This document shows, piece by piece, positions 44,662 through 55,261 of a stretch of 64,000 nt of DNA (positions are counted from its first letter, which is position 1; each line of letters begins with the position of its first letter). The stretch lies in contig NC_058506.1 in assembly GCF_020382885.2 (NCBI RefSeq), forward strand, positions 12,006,318-12,070,317. Direction: 5' to 3'. The notes beneath the pieces were generated by a model, which ran no database searches, was not told where the DNA came from, and was given only the letters and a program-made list of their open reading frames with translations. This DNA is from Scatophagus argus. Lineage: Eukaryota; Chordata; Actinopteri; Scatophagidae. The position numbers were made by a program, and so were the translations under genes.

Positions 44662-46900
44662 TTAAATTTCCCCTGCTCCACTGCCCATAAAGTCCAGGAA
44701 CACCAGAGGCCGCACCTTCATGGTGGTGTGTCTAAGGGAGTACCAAAGGCCTTTCCAGGTCCCCCACACTACACCATTGTCATACTGGCCCTTGTACTTC
44801 CCTTTGCGGTAAAACTTCCCATTTAGGTTGGCTGCATGACATCTGTAGATAGATGGATAGTACACAATGTCAAAGATGCAGCATTTTCCCAAAGACAAAG
44901 TGATTCACATACTTTGAAAAGGTCACCTGTTGAACCACCATCCTGCATTATTCTCCTGAGCGCAGCTGCCCTGAAGGTAGCGGTCATTGTCCTGTCAGTA
45001 ATAATCATCACCACCATCAGTGTTATCAGTCATTGTGTACAGTCAGTAGCCTTAAAGTTATTAGCACCATAGGAATATCATTTTAGAATTGTAAAATGGA
45101 ATATATTTTAAACCTGATCTCTGGTGCTGAACTCCATGCCACTTAGGCAAGAAGACCAATGTTCCACCGACCCCCCACCACCAGTCAGTGCATCCCCAGC
45201 TTTCCCACTATACAGCTCATACTGGAGACGATATTTGTCCTGGAATAGGAGATAAGGCGAGTAATGTTTGTTAGGAATTGCAGTTACTTACGAGAGCAAG
45301 AAACAAAGTAAAAATGTTAATCTTACAGCCTCATTCGTGATCCTGAAGTTCTCATAAAATGCATAATTTCTCTGTCCGTCCCAGTCCATTAGATCTATCT
45401 TCACCAGGTTCTTACCTTCAGGGAAAAGACATATTGACAAAACATGAGAACATTTAGACAATGTAAGAAAAGGCTATTTAAACAATAAAACACTTTTAAA
45501 ATGAGACATGAAACAAAAATTCTGGAATTTTAATTTCTGACCATCTGACAGTAGAGAATAGATGTGCTCATTCCCCAACCAAAACTCATCATTCCTCAGT
45601 TTGAAGTCGCCAAAGCCATCTCTGTAGTCCACCCAGTCCCTGAAATGGGATCAGATATTTGACCTCAAATTAATTAGCCATGTAAGATTAATCAACACTT
45701 ACATTCTCATCTGATGCAGGACTTTGGAGGGATGTGCATTTGGGATTTACTTTACTCTGCTTTCTCTGATTAAGTACCTGTTGAAGTCAACTTTTCCGTG
45801 CCGACGCTTCTGAAACACTGTCCATCCTCCTCCATCCTCCATGTCACAGTAGACCAAGAAGGCGTCCTGGTGGGATTTGGGTCTGATGCGGTAGAAACCG
45901 CTCGGTGGTCTCAGTCTATCAAATAGCTCCGAACAGTCTAGGAAGACAGCATTGAAAAATCATGCTGATAATCATCCTTACTTTTGTAAGTCAGTACACT
46001 TACATCATGTTGCATTTGAGGACCTACAAACTATATCAGTGTTGTGCAAAGTTTAAGTCATTTTCAGAATTATTTCATGCAACACAGACTCTTCCCATCC
46101 CAATTTTACTATAAATAAACACAGAAACAGTTGTATGATATGATGTGAACTTTTCTTACCTTTGTCATGGACAATTAAATTGCCTGCTGGTGGAAGTGTT
46201 TTCATCACTGTCATATCAGCGTTGTCTAATGTCCCACTTTTGTTTTGGTTCACGCCAATGACTGTGCCAGTTTCAGGTTTTGTACTGGACACAACAGACT
46301 GAATTGATTGGAAGTATTTGTGCTTCTTCAAGTGCTCAACCTGCCATGTCCCAATCAACAGTTTATTTTCCAGTTTCTTTATGTTGCGTTTGAGAGCTGC
46401 AATCTCTGGCCCACAGGAGTCCATTGCCTTAAATGAGGAAAGCCATTTTCAAGTTAGACATGTTATTTTAACGTTAATACTGTATTAGAACCCATTTAGG
46501 GGTCAGGAAAAATGTAGGGCTGCGTTTCCAGGCATTGATGAAACAGATTATATTTATGTGGACTCTCTGGGCTTGCTAGGAATGACAGCTATTTATCAGC
46601 CCTGTAATCTATGCTTTTTAAACCACATATTTTCAATTTCTAATGTCGATACAGAAACAAAGAAAAATATCCTGAAATGCTTAAAAAGAAAGATAAGCCA
46701 CCTACTGACAACTGTGTGGGAGAGGCCATGACTGAGGACACCAGAGCTAACAACAGCAACACCGCCATGGCTTTAAGGAAGAAGCCTCTTGCCGCAAAAT
46801 CAGTCTGAAATCATAAAAGCAAATTATATTAAAGACTGAAGAACAAACAGATGCCAACTAAGATCCTTCAAAAATCTTTGCACGGCAAGCTTACCTTCAT
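44662..46900 (-). CDS. fgl1: Fibrinogen-like protein 1 (hepassocin family)
   Basis: Nine minus-strand exons join in frame to 363 residues: 46895-46900, 46706-46804, 46160-46427, 45778-45937, 45542-45639, 45327-45415, 45114-45239, 44927-44991, 44662-44842. FGL1 is a secreted liver factor, also described as a LAG-3 ligand. A hydrophobic signal ([14 protein letters not shown]) is followed by [20 protein letters not shown], a short coiled coil, then a linker and the fibrinogen C domain from DCSELFD. The domain shows [34 protein letters not shown], a calcium-loop-like DNDRY, and [17 protein letters not shown] ahead of the final MKVRP. The protein is longer than human FGL1 (312), mainly in the linker. 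The first exon contributes only MK; an in-frame ATG at 46768 is an alternative start. A TATA box at 46967-46975 favours the upstream start. Another FGL1-like paralogue remains possible. Confidence 0.88.
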
Positions 46901-46966
46901 TTCACAACGCCTCCACTTGTTTTGTTAAGGTTCAGTGTTTTTTTCCCCTCCTATGATTTGTCAGTA

Positions 46967-46975
46967 TTATTTATA
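46967..46975 (-). promoter_or_regulatory. TATA box of fgl1
   Basis: On the minus strand the sequence tataaataa lies about 70 bases before the ATG at 46900, placing transcription start near 46940 and giving a short 5' UTR. Position and match to the consensus are good for a liver-type secreted-protein gene. Confidence 0.6.
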
Positions 46976-48299
46976 GGCCAGTTCTGCATGGTCCACATTA
47001 GAGGATCCAGACCCAACCAGCCTCTCGAGTTCATTGCCAAACAAACTGGACTCGAGCCAGTTTGCCCTATTCCTCCTCTATCAAGCATTCTAGTATTTGG
47101 AAAGAGTAGCTGATCCCAGACCTGCAAATGAACTCATGGACAAGGAGTGTCCATTCCTCACATACCTGAGGTACTGTCGTTAGTTTTGGTCTATTTTTGG
47201 TAAATAAAAACATTCTAGAAATGAATGTATCCTTTCACTAAAAGAATTGATATATGTTTGATCGGGCACTGAATTAAATTTACCTTTCAGAAGGTAACAT
47301 TAAGAAAACTATCCCAAGTAATGCAGAAGTTAAAGTAAAGGAAGCAATAACAGGGAGAAAGTGGATTTTCTTGTGGCTCACACTGTACAAACAAGTATCT
47401 GCTACTATTACTACTACTATAGAATAGAGATAGATGCCACTAGAGTTCAAAGGCAAAACAGTAACCATGTAAAACAACAGCAAACAATTGAGAGTAAGAA
47501 GAAAAATGGATTAAATCAGCACAAACTGATCATTTTAACCAACCAATAGTCAAAATATCCAAAGATATTCAATTCAGTGATACAAAACAACAAATCCTCA
47601 TCCCCCACTTTAGGTGATGTACATATGGCGCCCCCTTGTGTTTGCGTTAGGTTAGTGTTAAAAACAATTTAAAGTTTATATTGTTATTGACATGTCGGGA
47701 TAACATTTATATCGTTGTTGTTGTTTTTTTGTTTGTTTGTTTGTTTTTTGTCTGCGTCATTTTTATAATTATCATTTTTGGCTGTATTATATCGTTATCA
47801 TTGAATCCTTCTACCATTTGGACGCTGGAAAGAGTTAATAATAATAATAAAATTCATTACTGCCTCCCTTTTCATTAAATGTCTTTAATGTAACGCCCTA
47901 GATTCAATACAATGTTGTCAATAATTTTCGTGACAGCGTTATTATAACCGCAGCCGTTTGACTTTAGAAACTAGGTCAGGTGACCATAGTTTGAGTTTGG
48001 GAATGTTGGGTTAATTAAAGCCAGATGTTAATGTTAAAGAGAGGAGGGAGACGTGAAGAGGACATTTAAGCTAGTACTATAAACTTATTTAAAAAGCTGT
48101 GTACAGGAAGGTTATGGTCAGGCTGTTGGTGTGAAAGTGGGTCGAGGAGGAAAGATGAGTAAAGGGAAAAAAAAAGAGCTAAACTTTTTTTTTTTTTAAA
48201 CTGAAGTACAGGAAGTCCGAATCTGCTACGTTAGCAAAAAACAAAAAACGCCGAGGAATAGTGGATGGACAGAGAAAAAAATGTACCCGGTTAACCTTT
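46976..48299. other. Head-to-head interval between fgl1 and tpte
   Basis: Regulatory and intergenic DNA. Near 47030-47060 is a ctcgag word on either side of caaacaaactgga, forming an imperfect inverted arrangement (cctctcgagttcattg...ggactcgagcc). T-rich GTTT/GTT repeats are at 47713-47747 and a short ATA run at 47835-47851. No gene is seen. Confidence 0.45.
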
Positions 48300-48375
48300 G
48301 AACCGTCTTCCTTTTGTCTTCACGAGAAGTCACAAGACAAACTCCCGTAAAATTTCACGAATGACAGTCCTAACG
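48300..48375 (+). other. Candidate 5' UTR exon of tpte
   Basis: A strong donor (aacg|gtaagc at 48375/48376) lies 600 bases before the first coding exon, whose acceptor is attag ending at 48967. The 5' limit is arbitrary. An upstream ATG at 48361 lies in this exon. Confidence 0.4.
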
Positions 48376-48980
48376 GTAAGCAGCCGGTGAGAGGTTTAGG
48401 TAGCTTTTTTCGGTGCGGGGGAATAATCTCATATCTGCGGGTAAACAAACAAATAGTCCGAGGAGAGAAAAATACTGCAGGAGGGAAGTGGGTGGTTTTC
48501 GTTTTTCTTAAAGCTAACCTAGAACTGAATCCTGGTTCACTTTCGTGAACATTTTGCTGTTTTCATTCTTGTGCTTTATTTTTTTTGTTTCAGTGCTTGC
48601 AAAGTATGTTTTTATATGCAGTGCTATCACCCAGAGATACAGTATTTCGGGGCAGGACGCCGTTTTTGTCCTCTAACTTGCCTCTTTATTTTACATTGTA
48701 ACTTTGGAGCAACATGCTTTTCAACATCTCTTTGCACGTCTAATGCAGATACTTCAAGTTCAGGACAAGGCTAGGAGGAAGACACGCATATCATGTCCTC
48801 TGTGTATTTCAGTCCGGGGTCGGATTCAGGTGTGAATGGGTGAGGAAGATAAATTAACTTGCACGGTAGCCTTTATTTCACCTGCAGCTGTCGTTTAATG
48901 AAGCCTTTGTTTCCTTTCGTTCTGCCTTTTGTCAAGATTTTCTGTTACTGCCTGTGTTGTCTATTAGAAACGTTGCAAAG

Positions 48981-51900
48981 ATGGAGGATGCTAAAGTGGA
49001 GATTGAAGATGGAAAGGATGAGAATGTGGTGCCAGACACAATGTCTCAGTAAGTTTGTACAGCTTGGACTGGAGACAGTTTCCTGTAAAACATTTTATTC
49101 ACGAGCATATTTAATTGCGAGTATTGCTGTAAATTCCTTCCTACTTTTCAGCAATATCCGGAAGAAGATAACACCTTTTGTTATGTCCTTTGGATTTCGG
49201 TGAGTGTGTTTTGGGAGCTACTGGACTACTGAACTACTGAAAATAATGGGTCACCTGATGATTACCGGTGATGGAGCTTTCCTTGCCTGGCAACATGTGG
49301 TGATGCTGTCGGTCTTTTCTTCCAGTATATTTGGCGTGATACTGATCCTAGTGGACTTTGTGCTGGTGATTGTGGACCTCTCCTTGCCAGCCAGGAGCAG
49401 AGAGGTCGGAGATGCCTTAGAGGCAGTGTCCCTCATCATCTCCTTCTTCTTTCTCGCTGATGTCCTCCTGCGGGTCTACGTGGAGGGGTGAGTGACACAG
49501 GAAGGCTTTGCGGGCAGCTGTGTAGAAATATATCCCCCATGAGTCCTGCATGCAGTAGCTGAAATTTGAAACCTCAGAAACTCCTCTTCTCAGTTTTTGT
49601 CAAGTCTTTGTGTTGTCAGGTCTCAGATGCAGTATCCAACATATCCAGCCTTGCAATGTATCTAAAATTTGTGAAGATGGTAATTGTTAATTGTTTGCTT
49701 ACATTGTCAGAATGTGGTTAATTCTGGATTCAGGTTGCAGTGTATCACAAACTGCATCCAATATTCAGATGTAGTTTACCCACGTCTTCGGTTACCATCG
49801 CAATTGCTTGCTTGTGAATGGGAGAACAAGAAATGTTTAAAAGGGTGATGCAAACATTCCCAGAGTCCTGTGTCAGCAGGAATCAAGTGTGATTAGCTGT
49901 TGAGCAGGAACCTATGAAGAGGAAGCTGGGCAGGAAATGTATGACATGTTTTGGGCTTGACTTTGTTAAACATAATGATTCAGAGTTCTAGCACAGTTGG
50001 CACTATATAAATACTCTCTACCACAGCAATGTTTTTCATTTTAACACTACTAGTTTCATGCTGTGAGCCGAATGTTAATCATCCCGTGCTGTGTTCAATA
50101 AACCACCCTTTAGGTTCAAAGTTTACTTCAGCTCCAAGCTGAACATCGTAGACGCCTGTGTTGTTGTAATCACGCTGGTGGTCACCATGATCTACACCTT
50201 CACCGACCTGACAGGAGCCAGTCTCATCCCCAGGTACCTACATTCCCAGCTAACAGACATGTAATGGGTCATACAGTTGTGTTAGACATTTGGTTTTTGT
50301 GTCTAGTCACCATCAAGCAGAATAAAAAATTGAAAATACATAAATTTTGTTGACAGTTTGACCTCAGACTGAACAATCCCCAAACAGTGCAGTGAATATT
50401 AGAAGATTACCTACCGTTTTGTATTCATAAACCATACAGAGAATAGACCAGTGTCTGAAAATACTGGTCAAGTGGCGTAATATTGATTTCAACCACATAT
50501 CCTAACCTGAAGGTCACTCTACAGTATGTAGAGTGCCATAGACCCTGTTAATGTTTTGTTTTTTTTTTTAAGAAATTCCCTCTAATTATACTCAGCACCG
50601 TTAAGATGTTCATGTTCTTTTCAGTTATTCATGAGTATATATTTTTTTCATTGCCTTTTCATCAGGGTGGTGACGTTTCTTCGTTTCCTGAGAATAATAA
50701 TCCTGGTGAGGGTTTTCAGGCTGGCAGCTCAGAAGAAAGAGCTGGAGAAGGTCACCAGAAGGATGGTAAGATTTTCATCTAATGTAATAAAGTTTAGTGG
50801 CAACTGTGTCGAATTATAGCTGGCATCTTTGAGCTTTACTGTTATTTTTCTCAGGTTTCTGAGAACAAGCGGCGTTATCAAAAGGATGGATTTGACCTTG
50901 ATCTTACCTATGTCACAGGTTGTTGTCACATTTTGTATAACAGAAAAAAAAATCCCAATAAATCTATGTCATAAAATCTACTACTAAGATGACACTCTTT
51001 AAGAAGTGTAACATTTGTATCTTTACCAACTTATTTAGACCGAGTCATCGCCATGTCTTTTCCCTCCTCTGGGAAGCAGTCATTCTATAGGAACCCAATC
51101 AGGGTAAGTCAGGCAAACTTGAGAGCTAAATGAGCCCACCTCCACCACTCCTTTGCTTATAATCTTTACATTCACCAATCCCAAAATAAATTCATTAACA
51201 GTCACCATTATTACATGGAACTTAAACTTAAAAGTTAAACCACAGTTGTCTAAGTACACACACCTTCTCTTTTGGTGCAGGAAGTGGCGAGGTTCCTAGA
51301 CACCAAACATGAAGGCCACTATAAAGTTTACAACCTGTGCAGTAAGTTGGCACCTCCTCTCGTCACATGTACTGCATTCCTTTTTAGAACTGCACAAAAA
51401 AATGTGGATATTATCTTTTATTTCTAGGCGAGAAAGGCTACGACCCTCAGTTCTTCCACTACAGAGTTGAACGGGTTTTCATTGATGACCACAACGTCCC
51501 TTGCTTGGAGTGAGTAACACTTTCTGCTGAGATATCATTTTTGTTTCACTTCTCCTTTTTGCTTGTAATTATACTAAAGCCCTTGAGATTACAGCTACAC
51601 AAAAGGGCCTTCCAGTGTGCCTCAGTGTCTTTATTATTGCGTGTTCTACTGTCTTTCTCAGGGACATGCTGAAATACACAGCCAGTGTGAGGGAGTGGAT
51701 GTCTGCTGATCCCCAAAACATCATTGCTATTCACTGTAAAGGAGGGAAAGGTGAAATCAAAGAATATGACTTGTTTCATTATTATTTGGTGAAGTATTTG
51801 AGTTGAGCCAAGACATTAGTTTGATGTACAGAAAGGTACAGAGAAAAAGCAACTTTCACTCTTAGTTTACCCTTTACTGATGATGATTCTACTACACTCC

Positions 51901-53444
51901 TTTATAGGACGAACAGGTACTATGGTCTGCACCTGGCTTATTGACAGTGACCAGTTTGAGAGTGCTCAAGTAGGTCTTTAAGTCTAAGATTAGTTTAAGC
52001 AAAGGTTAATGAACTGGCACAACACAATTAAACAAGACCGCTTCCTTACATTTATTTCTGTTTGTCCACCAGGACAGTCTGGAGTATTTTGGTGAGAGGA
52101 GGACAGACAAGAGTCGGAGCTCCAAATTTCAGGGAGTGGAGACTCCCTCTCAGGTGAGAACAAGTCATTCAGGGGCCAAATTTACACAGACTTTTCATAG
52201 AGGCATTCATTTTGAAATTCTGCCATTCCCACACTGTGTTGAATTCAAAATGAAGTCTGACTGGCTCCTCCCAGTGGTCAAAAACTAAACTGTGGCAGCG
52301 GAGTATGGACATATTGGCTGTGTCAGTCTTTTTATATGATTGCATATAAAATACCTTCATACTTGATTTAACATAATTACAAAACATTAGTTACATTTAC
52401 TATATTTTTTATTATCACCTATCAGTATCATAGTTTATCATTATTTGTATATATGGGCATGTACACACAGCATGTGTGTATGTTTCATTCTTGTACCATA
52501 CAGTCCCAACACGGACCCCTCATTAAAACCTTGTTTCAGATGTTTTAGCTTTTTTAGCCCTGTTGTGTCTGTGTGTACAACAGAGCCGGTACGTGGGGTA
52601 CTACGAGATCATGAAGAACAGTTTCAGCAGACAGCTGCCTCCACCAAAAAGCCTCAGGATCAAGAGCATCCGTGTCCACTCCATAGCAGGTGAAAACCAG
52701 CAGGGCACTTGAATATCTAAATTTTATCCTCTTAGATACGTCTTTGTGCCTGTCTTAATATCAGCTTTTTTTCTTTTTATTGCTCTTTATTCAGGTGTGG
52801 GTAAAGGTGATGGCAGTGATCTCAAGGTGAAGATAATAGTGAAGAAAGAGCTTGTATTTCAGTGTGTGTGTGCAAAACAGGAGAACTGCACAGTAAGTTT
52901 TACACACTCGGCCCATGCACTCATTTGTTCCCACTGATTCGTTTACTGAATGGTTGAGTAATGCATTTGTGGTTGTGAAAAGGTGTTTCCTGATGTGGGC
53001 AACAATGCAGCAGTCATTAGCCTACAGAATGGGCCTGTAGTTGAAGGGGATGTGAAGGTCATGTTTGAATCAAGTGCTGTAAGTACTTGGATTTTTGAAC
53101 TACATACAAGAGGAAAGACTGGTGTTTAGCCTGATTGCCTTATGATCATTTGTTTTTATTGTTCCCTTTAGGGTCTGCCAAAAGGGTATGAAGATGTTCC
53201 GTTTTACTTCTGGTTCAATACCTCCTTCATAGGGGATAACAAGTATGTTTTTGTTACTCTGATACAATTATTTCTGTAGCTTGACTCAAAAGATTTCATG
53301 CTCTTCTCTGACATTCATGGTGCCTTTAAAACTCTCCACAGGCTGTTTCTACCAAGGGAAGAGCTGGACAACCCGCACAAACCAAAGACCTGGGACCTGT
53401 ACAAAGAGGACTTTGGTATCACTATGTTCTTCTCAGAACCATAA
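48981..53444 (+). CDS. tpte: Voltage-sensing phosphoinositide phosphatase (VSP/TPTE)
   Basis: Seventeen coding exons join in frame to 491 residues: 48981-49048, 49152-49199, 49326-49487, 50114-50233, 50666-50765, 50855-50918, 51039-51103, 51281-51341, 51428-51509, 51662-51750, 51908-51969, 52073-52153, 52584-52689, 52795-52892, 52983-53078, 53172-53242, 53342-53444. VSPs couple a four-helix voltage sensor to a PTEN-like phosphatase that removes phosphate from PI(4,5)P2 and PI(3,4,5)P3 on depolarisation. S1 starts near [18 protein letters not shown]4 is [19 protein letters not shown] (residues 133-151) with arginines at 133, 139, 142, 148 and 151. The linker [19 protein letters not shown] leads to the catalytic P loop HCKGGKGRTGT with Cys282 and Arg288 intact. 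A C2 domain follows from about 370 to the end. The loop is like active Ciona and fish VSP, unlike human TPTE. The ATG is the first in frame in exon 2. Confidence 0.96.
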
Positions 53445-55261
53445 TAGAACCCCCTTAGAAAGAAAAACAGGATAAAATGGCTTGTTACAGTTATACTTTG
53501 AATGATGGATAGTGAGCAGAAGGTGGTAGATTTAACACTAAGTGAAAAAATGAATGAGGGGCGTAAAATGATCAATGTTTGCATGCAGTGGGGCTCGACC
53601 ACTGAATCAAATCATTTAGACAGCAGTGTTGTGCTGATGTCATGGCACTCAAACTGAATTTTTTTTTTTAACAGAGGGATATGTGAAGAATTAAGATCAA
53701 ATAAGTTGTCATGTCTTCCAGTGAATCATTTGTTACCGGTGTGTGATGACTGCTTAGTGTCCTAAGATAAAAAGTAAAAAAGTATCAGAAAACATTTTGC
53801 ACCTGATAACTCACTCCTCTTAAGTACCTTTGGGTCTTTTTTCATGTACCAGGTCTAGCTATTAGTATATGCACTGAGTGGTTTGTCAGTGAAGGGAATT
53901 GGGCGGAAGTGTGCTCAGTGAGGGAACATCGAAAACCACAGAACATTTGAGTAACAAAGTTGCCTATAAATGTGCTCAGAGAGCAAATGTCACACACCTC
54001 CACTTTCAGTTACCGTCCAGAGGGCAGCCTGCATTTGAAGCTGATATAAAAGGCAGTGGTTTTCATAAATGCAAAGTTGTATACATCTGTAATGGAAATG
54101 TTGACTTTTGAGGGACCATTAATGCATCTGCTGGAACTTTTGGCACTAAGGAGAGGACTAGGCAACTGATAATCTGTTACTACAAAACAGTTAAATACAC
54201 CTTTGCTTTTAACACCTCACTGCTAGATCACCACAAAATAAATTTACTTTTTAAATGTCAATTCAATATTTTTCCCCTTATCACAAACAAGTTGGCACAA
54301 GTATCAGATTAAATCTTTTATTTATAATTAATACAATTGTTTATAAATTATTGTTTATTTTACAAGTTACACTACTTGTCATGCTATTGTTTGACCACAA
54401 TCTCAGAATTTTCTTATCAAACCTAAACATTAACTAGCCAACAAAGAATTAAAGTGCAAACATAAATAAACCTCATTGGGAAATACTGTTAGTCATTCAG
54501 GTTTGAAGATGTCTTTACTGAGGCAGAGGGTGCTGTGCAGTACGGTAGGCACTTTACAAGGAGACGACCAAGGACTGCCAAAATGCTTAAATTATGATAC
54601 TGTATCCTGTTGCATCTCCACAATGCTCAAACCTGAGATGTGATGGCTGAGGTCTTCTAATCCACACTGATTCAATGAAGTATGTGGCCTCCTAAATCCT
54701 ACTACCTTCAAATCCCAGCAAATGGTATGTTCACATTGAACTGTGCGATAGGGCAAAAGAACATAGTCAATTTCAATGCAAACTTCTGCTATGTGTAACG
54801 CTAATCCACACGGACGTTAACATTGAGAAGAACTTTGATGTGTGCAAGATATTCTGTAGTAGAACAGCATTCATATTGTTAAGGATAAACATGTTTAACA
54901 TTATTCTCCCTGATACAAGGCACCCAGTACAGCAGAACTGCAGCAACTTTTCCAGGACAATTTCAAGCCGCCTTAACACAACTGTCATTGCAAAGCAGTA
55001 GTTGACAAACCCAAGGCATGTTGCAAATCACAATCAGATGTCTTTGTAAAACATAACTGACAACTCAAGTCATATGAGAACTCTTCAGACTCAGTGTCTC
55101 CATAATATGTAACAAGATATACCCTCAGGTGACTTTGTTATCAAACCAATACAACAACCCTTGTTGACCAACCAGCAACAGGAAAAATTATCTTTTTGGT
55201 TCAATTTCATTTTTGGTCATATTGGTTTCCCCCACCCTGATCATTCAGTCCCCTCTTCAGT
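53445..55261. other. Tail-to-tail 3' UTRs of tpte and smpd1
   Basis: Facing 3' UTRs. The plus-strand signal aataaa at 54237-54242 could end tpte. The minus-strand aataaa at 54317-54322 could end smpd1 about 40-60 bases away. A further plus-strand aataaa at 54465-54470, if used, would make the transcripts overlap. No other gene is seen. Confidence 0.5.
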
